Origin: Litorilituus lipolyticus
GTDB taxonomy: Bacteria; Pseudomonadota; Gammaproteobacteria; Enterobacterales; Alteromonadaceae
Length of the DNA: 64,000 nucleotides
Direction of reading: 5' to 3'
Assembly: GCF_006439335.1 (NCBI RefSeq)
Contig: NZ_SAWY01000036.1
Location: forward strand, 124,356-188,355
The notes beneath the pieces are model-generated. The model searched no databases, had not been told where the DNA came from, and worked only from the letters and a program-made list of their open reading frames with translations. Below, in pieces: positions 37,833 to 45,224 of the stretch. Every line of letters begins with the position of its first letter. Position 1 is the stretch's first letter. The position numbers and the translations under genes were made by a program.

Positions 37833-38549
37833 TTATAGCAAGATATCTTTAAGCGTAATTTGCTGCTTTTTACGTTGTTTACTGGTTTGGGCAAGATAAA
37901 GTTCAGCTGTAGCAATGGCATCATTTAAGGCGTTGTGCGCGTGATGTTCAGGAAGTTTATATTTATTTCTTAGGTTAGATAACCTTAATTCAGATGGGTC
38001 GTAAGCGACATCTCGCTTATCAAGCTTTCGCTTTGCAAGCACTAAAGTGTCTATCATCGGAAATGGCGGAATTACACCATAAAGTTCAAAGCAGGCTTGC
38101 TGCAAAAACTGCTTTTCAATGCGGGCAAAGTGCACCAGCATGACTTTGCCTGTTAAGGCTTTAAGAAGCGCTTCAACAACGATGCGCAGTTTTTCACCGC
38201 GATCTTTTTGCTCATCAGTGATGTGGTGAATAATTACGTTGCTTTCTTCAAGTTGTGCCTTGGTCTTGATGATTTGGTGATAGCACGAATTCAATTTAAT
38301 TTGTTGGTGGTCGATTTCAACAAAACCCACACTGAGCAATTTGTCTTGTTTGGCATCAAGGCCTGTGGTTTCAAAATCAACAGATAGTATTGGTATTTGT
38401 TGAATAGGCGTCTTTAAATCAGGAAAAGGCACTGAAAGGAAATCTTTCAGTGCTCCGTCAGGTAATTTATGTAATAGCTTCTTGCGCTTAGCTTCATAGC
38501 CGATTAGCCAATTAAGTAATGCATTATTTGCGATGGTGGCACTAGTCAT
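37833..38549 (-). CDS. DnaQ-like 3'-5' exonuclease (DEDDh)
   Basis: A 238-residue nuclease of the Pol III epsilon-like superfamily. Exo I is VDFETTGLDAK with the D-x-E pair, Exo II lies around VMLVHFARIEKQFL, and Exo III is HHAHNALNDAIATAEL with the His and Asp of the DEDDh class. It is not the replicative DnaQ, because it lacks that C-terminal tail. It overlaps the DUF294 gene by one base (TAATG), so translation is coupled. This exonuclease/DUF294 pair recurs next to VC_2705-type symporters in Vibrio, Shewanella and relatives. The link to acetate metabolism is known only by gene neighbourhood. Confidence 0.9.
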   Translation of the reverse strand: MTSATIANNALLNWLIGYEAKRKKLLHKLPDGALKDFLSVPFPDLKTPIQQIPILSVDFETTGLDAKQDKLLSVGFVEIDHQQIKLNSCYHQIIKTKAQLEESNVIIHHITDEQKDRGEKLRIVVEALLKALTGKVMLVHFARIEKQFLQQACFELYGVIPPFPMIDTLVLAKRKLDKRDVAYDPSELRLSNLRNKYKLPEHHAHNALNDAIATAELYLAQTSKQRKKQQITLKDILL

Positions 38550-40411
38550 TAGAAACTCGATTGTCTTGCATCTTGCAACGTTTTAATGACTTTGAAGGCA
38601 TCTTTTAAGTGTTCTCGTTCAAGCTTTGAAATTTCTTTTGGCGATAAATAATTATCTGGTTCTTCACCACGCATTAATTTTTGCGCTTGATGCTCAACAC
38701 GTAACATGCCTAAAAATTCGTAGGCATCAATCAGGTTTTCCGCCGAAGCCTTTGTTAATGAGCGAGTGCCAGCAGCTTGTTGAATTCTTTCAATGGTGTT
38801 TACGGCACTTATACCTTCAGCAAGAGCATAAATTCGAGCTAAATCAACAACAGGCGCAATGCCATTATGTTTCAAATCGAGTGTAGCTTTGTGCTTACCA
38901 TTAGGTTTTAAAACAAAGTCTCTAAAAAAGCCTAAAGGCGGCCTTAGTCCTAAAGCATTTTTCGATAAATGAGCAATAAACAAGGTACTCTTTTGTGTGC
39001 TTTTAAGCATATTTTGACGAACGTCTTCCAGTAATGTTTTATCACCGTAGATAGTATCTAAATCAAAAAAGACGCTGCTGTTTAGTAATGCTTTAGGACT
39101 TGGGGTTTCAACCCAGTCAGTAAAATAGCTTTGCCATACTTTACGTGGCTGACGCCATTTGGGGTTAGTTGCCATAATGTCGCCAGGGCAATAAATAAAG
39201 CCGCATTCTGCCAAGCCATCACAGACAAAATTGGCTAGATTCTCAAACCATGCATCATCATAGGGTTTCATGGTGTCGCATATTATAATGGCATTATCTT
39301 GATCGGAATGTGCCAGTTGCTCTTGTCTTGCTTGCGACCCTGCAGCTAACCAAGCATAAGGTACAGGGGCTTGGCCAAATTTATATTCAGCCATTTCAAT
39401 AAGACGCTTGGTAAATGCCATAGTGATAGCACTAATACTTTTACCAACATGATCTGCACTACTGCCAAGTTTTGCTAAACGTATTTGTAATTTTGGTAAT
39501 AAGTCACTGATTTGCTTTAACTCTTCTAAAGAGTTGGCTTTGTGGATAATGCTAGATAAATTAATAGCATTATGACCTTCATTATTAATTAAATCAGTGA
39601 CACTGACCATTCCGGCAAGATTACCGTATTTAGTCACTGGTAAATGATGAATGTGTTTGGCGGTCATGGTCATCAATGCATCGTAGGCATTATTTTTAAT
39701 GTCTATTGTGCACATATCTGTGGTCATTATTTCACTGATCGCTTGCTCGGTTGAGAGCCCTGCAGCAACACAGCGGCGACGAATATCTTTATCAGTGACA
39801 ATACCAACAGGTTCTTCGCCATCAACGACGACTAAACAGGAATAGCCCTGTTCAGTCATTTGAATAGCGGCTTGTTGAATCGAACTAGAGCATTCTATGG
39901 TTTCTACAGGTGATTGATAAAAGTTGCTTACCGAGGTATTCATTAAGGTGGACGCCATGATGGCTTCTTCGTTCACCTTATTCATTTTATTTTTCAGTCG
40001 TTGAGCTGAGTCGTTACTGAAAAAATCGCTAATGCTAGGGAATCTTTCACCGATATCAGCTAGTACTTCAATGCTTACACTATAAACTAAGCTATCTTCA
40101 TCAGTTTGAACAATATGTATTCCATCTTGTTGGGCAATATCTTCACTGCAAAATGCTGTACATAAATCACCTTCACCTAATCGGGCAATCAATTCATTAC
40201 CACTTGATAAACAGCTAATGGCACCTTTTCTCAAGATGTAGAGTCTAGGGTCAGTAATACCTTGTGGTGGTAAGGCTTCATTTTTTCTGACGTAATTTAT
40301 GGTTAATTCACGAACAAGCTGCGCAAGCACTTGTTTAGGTAAGCTATCAAAGGGAGGAATACTTTGTATAAAAGCTGATATTTCTGAAAGTTCAGTGTCC
40401 ATAGTGCTCAT
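38549..40411 (-). CDS. cNMP-binding/CBS/DUF294 nucleotidyltransferase-like signalling protein
   Basis: A 620-residue cytoplasmic protein. A cyclic-nucleotide-binding fold (about 15-130; LYILRKGAISCLSSGNELIARLGEGDLC) is followed by two CBS domains (about 170-295; GYSCLVVVDGEEPVGIVTDKDIRRR, ITKYGNLAGMV-like repeat). A DUF294 nucleotidyltransferase-like domain comes next, with the G-S...D-x-D motif in AGSQARQEQLAHSDQDNAII. The last part is the DUF294 C-terminal domain. The layout is that of GlnD-like regulatory transferases of unknown target. It is cotranscribed with the exonuclease and divergent from the symporter operon, with two candidate CrbR sites in the shared 386-bp region. Confidence 0.9.
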   Translation of the reverse strand: MSTMDTELSEISAFIQSIPPFDSLPKQVLAQLVRELTINYVRKNEALPPQGITDPRLYILRKGAISCLSSGNELIARLGEGDLCTAFCSEDIAQQDGIHIVQTDEDSLVYSVSIEVLADIGERFPSISDFFSNDSAQRLKNKMNKVNEEAIMASTLMNTSVSNFYQSPVETIECSSSIQQAAIQMTEQGYSCLVVVDGEEPVGIVTDKDIRRRCVAAGLSTEQAISEIMTTDMCTIDIKNNAYDALMTMTAKHIHHLPVTKYGNLAGMVSVTDLINNEGHNAINLSSIIHKANSLEELKQISDLLPKLQIRLAKLGSSADHVGKSISAITMAFTKRLIEMAEYKFGQAPVPYAWLAAGSQARQEQLAHSDQDNAIIICDTMKPYDDAWFENLANFVCDGLAECGFIYCPGDIMATNPKWRQPRKVWQSYFTDWVETPSPKALLNSSVFFDLDTIYGDKTLLEDVRQNMLKSTQKSTLFIAHLSKNALGLRPPLGFFRDFVLKPNGKHKATLDLKHNGIAPVVDLARIYALAEGISAVNTIERIQQAAGTRSLTKASAENLIDAYEFLGMLRVEHQAQKLMRGEEPDNYLSPKEISKLEREHLKDAFKVIKTLQDARQSSF

Positions 40412-40483
40412 TACATAGCATAGGTGAGTGACATGGATAATTTAGAGGGTTGTTATGGGTTACGCAATAGTAAATAGGGTAAT

Positions 40484-40499
40484 TTAGACTAAAGTTGCA
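40484..40499. promoter_or_regulatory. Candidate CrbR site, DUF294-proximal
   Basis: TTAGAC-TAAA-GTTGCA, with the shared 12-mer TAGACTAAAGTT (40485-40496). The copy is repeated exactly 115 bp to the right. Confidence 0.45.
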
Positions 40500-40598
40500 G
40501 TGTTTAGGTGATATAAGGGGTTGAAAAGCGTTAAGGCCAGTAAAAATAGAGTCTTAGATTGAATTAGACTGGATAAAATAATCAAGGAAAACTTTGAT

Positions 40599-40614
40599 CT
40601 AGACTAAAGTTTAA
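40599..40614. promoter_or_regulatory. Candidate CrbR site, symporter-proximal
   Basis: CTAGAC-TAAA-GTTTAA, differing from a perfect TTAGAC-N4-GTCTAA palindrome at two positions. It contains the 12-mer TAGACTAAAGTT (40600-40611), identical to the left copy. It lies about 185 bp before the DUF4212 start. Confidence 0.5.
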
Positions 40615-40797
40615 TATCTCGTTACAAGAAAGCTTGTTAGTGTCTTTTATAGTCGAAGTTGAATATGGATTTTTGCCACTGTGTCTTTTTGCACAATAAG
40701 CTCAGACAAAAATCTATATCCAGACTTTAACTAAATAATTATTACTATAAACAGCGTAATAACAATACAAAAAACGCTACGTCGCTAGGAGACTATT

Positions 40798-41046
40798 GTG
40801 GAAAATAAAGAAGCATATTGGCAGGAAAACCTGCGCTTGATCTTTATCTGTCTTGCAATCTGGTTTGCGGTTTCATTTGGTCTAGGTCTACTTTTAGTAG
40901 AACCATTAAATGCAATTCGTTTAGGTGGATACAAACTTGGTTTTTGGTTTGCACAGCAAGGTTCAATTTATTCATTTTTAGGTTTGATTTTTTGGTATGG
41001 CGCCAAAATGAACAAGCTTGATCAAAAATATCACTCGGAGGGCTAA
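40798..41046 (+). CDS. DUF4212 small subunit of sodium:solute symporter
   Basis: An 82-residue membrane protein with two hydrophobic helices (LIFICLAIWFAVSFGLGLLLV and the GFWFAQQGSIYSFLGLIFWYGA segment). It matches the small-subunit family always found before VC_2705-type symporters. The start is GTG at 40798, fixed by AGGAG six bases upstream. The conserved KEAYWQENLRLI opening supports this. It lies two bases before the symporter gene, so the two are surely cotranslated. The role resembles the YjcH-ActP pair of acetate transport; the substrate is inferred. Confidence 0.93.
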   Translation: MENKEAYWQENLRLIFICLAIWFAVSFGLGLLLVEPLNAIRLGGYKLGFWFAQQGSIYSFLGLIFWYGAKMNKLDQKYHSEG

Positions 41047-41048
41047 GA

Positions 41049-42785
41049 ATGGATGAGTTAAAACTTTATACTTACATCGCCGTTTTTGGTACGTTCGCGT
41101 TGTATTTTGGTATCGCTTGGTGGGCACGTGCTGGTTCAACTAGTGATTTCTATGTAGCAGGTGGTGGTATAACACCATTTCAAAATGGTATGGCAATTGG
41201 TGCCGATTGGATGTCTGCAGCGTCATTCATCTCAATGGCAGGTTTAATTGCTTTCTTAGGTTACGGTGGCTCAGTCTTCTTGATGGGTTGGACCGGTGGT
41301 TATGTATTACTAGCTATGTTACTTGCGCCATATATGCGTAAACATGGTAAGTTTACTGTACCTGAGTTTATCTCTGACCGTTATTATTCAAAAACTGCAC
41401 GTATTGTGGCGGTTATTTGTTTAATCATTGCTTCAGTAACTTATGTTATTGGTCAAATGAAAGGTGTAGGTGTTGCATTCTCTCGCTTCCTAGAAGTTGA
41501 TTACGATTTAGGTCTAGTCATCGGTATGGTTGTTGTTTGGGTATATGCAGTACTTGGTGGTATGAAAGGTATTACTTATACGCAAATCGCACAGTATGTA
41601 GTAATGATTTTTGCTTACACAATTCCAGCAGTGTTTATTTCTCTTCAATTAACAGGTAACCCGATTCCACAATTAGGTTTAGGTTCTACGTTAGCTGACG
41701 GTAGCGGTGTTTACTTATTAGATAAGTTAGACATGGTAGTGACTGATTTAGGCTTTAAAGAGTACACCACAGGTAACTTAGGTGGCACATTAAATATGTT
41801 CGCTTACACTATGTCACTTATGATTGGTACTGCGGGTCTTCCTCATGTAATCATGCGTTTCTTTACTGTACCTTCAGTGCAAGCGGCACGTCAGTCTGCA
41901 GGTTATGCATTAATCTGTATCGCTTTACTTTACACTGTTGCTCCAGCAGTTGGTGCTATGGCTCGTTTCAACTTAATGAACACCATTGAACCAGCAGCAG
42001 GTGAAAACCTTGTATATGACGAGCGTCCACAGTGGTTCAAAGACTGGGAAAAAACAGGTCTGTTGAAGTTTGAAGATAAAAATGGCGATGGTAAAGTTCA
42101 GTACACAGCTAATGCTGAAACTAATGAAATGGTAAAAGTTGACCGTGACATTATGGTACTAGCTAACCCAGCAATTGCTAACTTACCTAACTGGGTTATT
42201 GCTTTAGTTGCCGCGGGTGGTTTAGCTGCAGCACTTTCAACAGCAGCAGGTTTATTATTAGCGATATCCTCATCAGTATCTCACGATTTAATGAAAGGTG
42301 TTTTTGTACCTGATATGTCTGAGAAGAATGAGCTATTAGCGGGGCGTGTCACTATGACCATTGCCATTCTATTTGCGGGTTATCTCGGCATGAATCCACC
42401 AGGATTTGCTGCCGGTACAGTTGCCCTAGCATTTGGTTTAGCAGCATCAAGTATCTTCCCAGCACTAATGATGGGCATCTTCTCTAAGAAAATGTCTGGT
42501 AAAGCTGCGATAGCGGGTATGATTTCAGGTATTGGTGTAACAATGCTATACGTATTCCAACACAAAGGCATTATGTTCATCCCAGGTACATCATTCTTAG
42601 GTGATATGGGTCCTAACTGGTTCTTCGGTATTTCTCCAAATGCCTTCGGTTCAGTAGGTGCATTAGTGAACTTCGGTGTAGCATTCGCAGTATTGAAAGC
42701 AACTGGTCCAGCACCAGCGCATATTCAAGATATTGTTGACAATATGCGTATACCAACAGGTGCAGGTGCTGCACACGATCACTAA
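41049..42785 (+). CDS. Sodium:solute symporter, VC_2705 subfamily (ActP-like)
   Basis: A 578-residue SSS-family carrier with about 13 membrane helices. It contains the SSS hallmarks FYVAGGGITPFQNGMAIGADWMSAASFISMAGL, HGKFTVPEFISDRYY, and GLAAALSTAAGLLLAISSSVSHDL. A polar loop near residue 340 carries DKNGDGKV, an EF-hand-like calcium loop. Relatives are coregulated with acetyl-CoA synthetase and presumed to move acetate or other short acids with sodium. It follows DUF4212 by two bases and ends at a strong terminator. It is probably activated by CrbS/CrbR encoded 5 kb downstream. Confidence 0.94.
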   Translation: MDELKLYTYIAVFGTFALYFGIAWWARAGSTSDFYVAGGGITPFQNGMAIGADWMSAASFISMAGLIAFLGYGGSVFLMGWTGGYVLLAMLLAPYMRKHGKFTVPEFISDRYYSKTARIVAVICLIIASVTYVIGQMKGVGVAFSRFLEVDYDLGLVIGMVVVWVYAVLGGMKGITYTQIAQYVVMIFAYTIPAVFISLQLTGNPIPQLGLGSTLADGSGVYLLDKLDMVVTDLGFKEYTTGNLGGTLNMFAYTMSLMIGTAGLPHVIMRFFTVPSVQAARQSAGYALICIALLYTVAPAVGAMARFNLMNTIEPAAGENLVYDERPQWFKDWEKTGLLKFEDKNGDGKVQYTANAETNEMVKVDRDIMVLANPAIANLPNWVIALVAAGGLAAALSTAAGLLLAISSSVSHDLMKGVFVPDMSEKNELLAGRVTMTIAILFAGYLGMNPPGFAAGTVALAFGLAASSIFPALMMGIFSKKMSGKAAIAGMISGIGVTMLYVFQHKGIMFIPGTSFLGDMGPNWFFGISPNAFGSVGALVNFGVAFAVLKATGPAPAHIQDIVDNMRIPTGAGAAHDH

Positions 42786-42829
42786 GCTAAGTGACAAATA
42801 ATTCATACTCCCATTGAATTATAAAGTTT

Positions 42830-42870
42830 AAGGCCAGCCGACCAGAGTAACTAAGTCGTCTGGCCTTTTT
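42830..42870 (+). terminator. Intrinsic terminator of the symporter operon
   Basis: AAGGCCAG...GAC pairs with GTC..CTGGCCTT (arms 42830-42837 and 42860-42867), loop around CAGAGTAACTAA, then a run of T. Confidence 0.9.
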
Positions 42871-42980
42871 ATATACTAAGATAACATATTGAATAAAATA
42901 CGCTTTTGTTTGTATCAATGACCTAAATTTGTTATTAATGTGATGAGTAAACGCCTAAAATTTTATAAGAAGAAAATGCG

Positions 42981-43421
42981 ATGAATAGACATACTAAACT
43001 TGCTTTTATGGTGGCTCCTTTTTTAGCCATATTCGGTTATATTGGCGCTGACTTATATAAAGAGAATCAGGCACAAGAAACTAAATTAATACAGTTGGTC
43101 ACTGAAGGACATTGTGACGTTATTAATCAAAACTGCATTCTTAGTTCGGGAGAGTTTAAGATTAATGTTTCAGATAAAGGAGGCATCACAGAAATTAACT
43201 CTACTTTCCCATTAGATAGCGCTACGTTATTTTTGGTAGATAAGAGTGATAAGATGACACCTTACCCACTAGGTATGCAAAAAAGCCCATACTATTGGCA
43301 GAGCCCTACACATTTAAGAAATGTAGCTAGTGGTAAAGGCGATAGTTATAAATTGCGCTTGATCGCTAAAATCAAAGGTGGTCAATATATTTCTGAATTT
43401 TATACGCAAACCGTTAAATAA
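42981..43421 (+). CDS. Hypothetical membrane-anchored protein
   Basis: I do not recognise this 146-residue protein. It has one N-terminal hydrophobic helix (about 8-25, LAFMVAPFLAIFGYIGADLY) and then a soluble, presumably periplasmic domain. A Cys pair is spaced as CDVINQNC. A strand-rich stretch follows (GEFKINVSDKGGITEINSTF, SATLFLVDKSDK, YKLRLIAKIKGG). It may adopt an immunoglobulin-like fold. It has its own upstream gap and overlaps the end of the convergent kinase gene by 8 bp. Confidence 0.6.
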   Translation: MNRHTKLAFMVAPFLAIFGYIGADLYKENQAQETKLIQLVTEGHCDVINQNCILSSGEFKINVSDKGGITEINSTFPLDSATLFLVDKSDKMTPYPLGMQKSPYYWQSPTHLRNVASGKGDSYKLRLIAKIKGGQYISEFYTQTVK

Positions 43422-44298
43422 GCTTAGTTAAAATAGAGCTATCTAGGGGTAGCTCCATTTTTATGATTTGCGTTTGTAAATTTTTCCACTGTGCCTTAGC
43501 TAAAACGGCAAACTTTTCACCATATTCTTGTTCAGTAATTCTTTTATTGTTATACCATAAACTATTGATTAAATAGCTAAACAGAAGAAAGTAGTTAATT
43601 ACTTTCAGGCTGAGTGTATTCTGTGGCTTTTCTGCTAAGTACTGCTTGGTTATCGCAGTAATATGCGAGTGTGGTAATTCATTTACAGCAACGAGCATAG
43701 CAATATCAAATTCGGCAGGCGCCTTACAACTACACTCAAAATCAATTAACCAGTTACGCCCTGCTTCATCCATTAGAATATTGTTGAAATTTAAGTCACC
43801 ATGACAATTGACTTGCTTGCTAGTGGCATCAGTGTTGATTTTGATGGTAGCTATTAATTGCTGAAATAGAGCAAGATGTTGCGAACTGTAGTGATTTTGC
43901 TTTGATTTGATTAAGCCGTTATAGATGGCGGTAACATCGAGAGGTTCACAGGGAACAGAGAGTTGATGAAATCGAGTCATCAATGTTACTGCATTGCTAA
44001 TACTATCCACTAGTGGCTGCGTTGTTTGGTATATATCTTTGCTGCGAATAAACTCGCTAATTAACCAGTGCTTATCACGATAAATAATTCGAGGGCTCAA
44101 ATTTTCTTTAGCGGTAATTTGGCTAATGGCAAATTCGTCACTTAGGTATGGCTGCGCCACATATTTAGCGAAATAGTGCTTGTGATCAGCAAAGACCCGA
44201 TAACTTGGCTGACTTAAGCCTGTTGTGATGGGGTCAATCTGTTCAACTACAGTAAAACAAGGGAGTTGTTGCAGCTGTGCTAAGTATTTATCTGGCAT
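43414..44298 (-). CDS. Aminoglycoside/choline kinase-fold phosphotransferase, probable thiamine kinase
   Basis: A 294-residue cytoplasmic kinase of the APH/choline-kinase fold. The catalytic loop NCHGDLNFNNIL is followed by WLIDFECSCKAPAEFDIAML with the metal-binding Asp. It is the last gene of a riboswitch-controlled thiamine operon, 9 bp after the pnuC-type gene. E. coli ThiK, a thiamine kinase, has this fold and a similar length (274 residues). Phosphorylation would trap imported thiamine. The assignment rests mainly on operon context. Its end overlaps a convergent hypothetical gene by 8 bp. Confidence 0.8.
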   Translation of the reverse strand: MPDKYLAQLQQLPCFTVVEQIDPITTGLSQPSYRVFADHKHYFAKYVAQPYLSDEFAISQITAKENLSPRIIYRDKHWLISEFIRSKDIYQTTQPLVDSISNAVTLMTRFHQLSVPCEPLDVTAIYNGLIKSKQNHYSSQHLALFQQLIATIKINTDATSKQVNCHGDLNFNNILMDEAGRNWLIDFECSCKAPAEFDIAMLVAVNELPHSHITAITKQYLAEKPQNTLSLKVINYFLLFSYLINSLWYNNKRITEQEYGEKFAVLAKAQWKNLQTQIIKMELPLDSSILTKLI

Positions 44299-44307
44299 TT
44301 TTATTTG

Positions 44308-44946
44308 CTAATTTTCACCTAAAATAGCTGGCTCTAGTGTTATTTTTTTGTGTTGATATTGCTTGCGCCAAGCTAGATAGCCATATCCAGCAATCACTAC
44401 ATAAATAACAAAAAGTACGGCTGTTGGCAGGAGTGATTTTTCGATATAAAGATAAATGGACACTAGATCGATCACTATCCAATACAGCCAGTTCTCTAAT
44501 ACTTTTTGCGTCACTAAATAAGTGGCAAATACCGCATAAACGGTAGTGAAGGTATCTAAGTAGGGAAAGGCCGCTGGCGTATAATTAGCCATGAAATAGC
44601 CGAGTGCGCTAGCTATTACAGCTAAGATTAAGCAAGCTTTTATATGCCAGCTTAGTTGCCAAGAAACGATAGCTAGTGCCGTATCACTATCATTGTTATT
44701 GCTAGGTTTTTGTTGCCAGCACCAATAACCATAGACCGCCATGACTAAGTAATAGCCATTTAAGGCACTATCCATTAAGAGCAATACGTCGTAAAAAATA
44801 TAGGTATACAAAGCAGTGCTGATAAATGCGGCTGGCCAGCACCATAAAGAGCCTTTAGCCGCTAAAATCACATAGGCTAGCGCTAACAGCATGGCTGTTA
44901 GCTCTAGCAAGGGCAAATTAGTGAAGTAATTAAGTATTTCCGACAT
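44308..44946 (-). CDS. pnuC: PnuC-family vitamin transporter, probably thiamine-specific (PnuT)
   Basis: A 212-residue inner-membrane protein with about seven helices. It has the PnuC signature NWLYWIVIDLVSIYLYIEK and the AKGSLWCWPAAFIST and YGYWCW segments. PnuC proteins carry nicotinamide riboside. The PnuT branch, found in TPP-riboswitch operons, carries thiamine, which is the better fit here. It starts one base inside the end of the YkoF-like gene (overlapping stop and start) and is followed by the kinase, which would pull transport by phosphorylation. Confidence 0.9.
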   Translation of the reverse strand: MSEILNYFTNLPLLELTAMLLALAYVILAAKGSLWCWPAAFISTALYTYIFYDVLLLMDSALNGYYLVMAVYGYWCWQQKPSNNNDSDTALAIVSWQLSWHIKACLILAVIASALGYFMANYTPAAFPYLDTFTTVYAVFATYLVTQKVLENWLYWIVIDLVSIYLYIEKSLLPTAVLFVIYVVIAGYGYLAWRKQYQHKKITLEPAILGEN

Positions 44947-45212
44947 TAACTTTCCGCTTCTACGTGTGAGCGATCACCATTAATAAATTTGCAGACAAAC
45001 ACGGCAGCATCAAGCTTTTCATGAACTAGCTTGATTTCTTCCATGACATGTTTGACGGCTAAGTCATAATCACCAAATACTTGTGTACTCATGCCGTTGG
45101 TAACTACCTTTAAGCCGTCAACTTGACGTAATCGTTTAATAAAAGCCCAGATTTCGGACTTGAATTCCTGCTCTGCTAGTGGATACAAACTTAATTCAAT
45201 GGAGATGTTCAT
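44946..45212 (-). CDS. YkoF/MTH1187-like thiamine-binding protein
   Basis: An 88-residue protein of the thiamine-binding (YkoF-like) superfamily, a small ferredoxin-like fold. It shows ISIELSLYPLAEQEF at the start, VDGLKVVTNGMSTQVFGDYD in the middle, and VFVCKFINGD at the end. It has no signal peptide, so it should be cytoplasmic. It sits between the TonB receptor (12-bp gap) and the PnuC-type transporter (1-bp overlap). The role may be binding and buffering of incoming thiamine or hydroxymethylpyrimidine; this is inference from family and context. Confidence 0.85.
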   Translation of the reverse strand: MNISIELSLYPLAEQEFKSEIWAFIKRLRQVDGLKVVTNGMSTQVFGDYDLAVKHVMEEIKLVHEKLDAAVFVCKFINGDRSHVEAES

Positions 45213-45224
45213 CAGTTCACCTAG

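Larger units (their letters stand above)
40412..40797. other. Divergent control region of the DUF294 and symporter operons
   Basis: A 386-bp gene-free region. It contains TTAGAC-N4-GTYTAA-like elements at 40484-40499 and 40599-40614. A further inverted pair AGTCT (40550-40554) / AGACT (40566-40570) lies between them. The symporter-side ribosome binding site AGGAG is at 40787-40791. Confidence 0.55.

Noticed and set aside
40565-40576. TTAGACTGGATA as another CrbR-like site
   Set aside because: It has one half site but no GT at the required spacing. Noted only as part of an AGTCT/AGACT pair.
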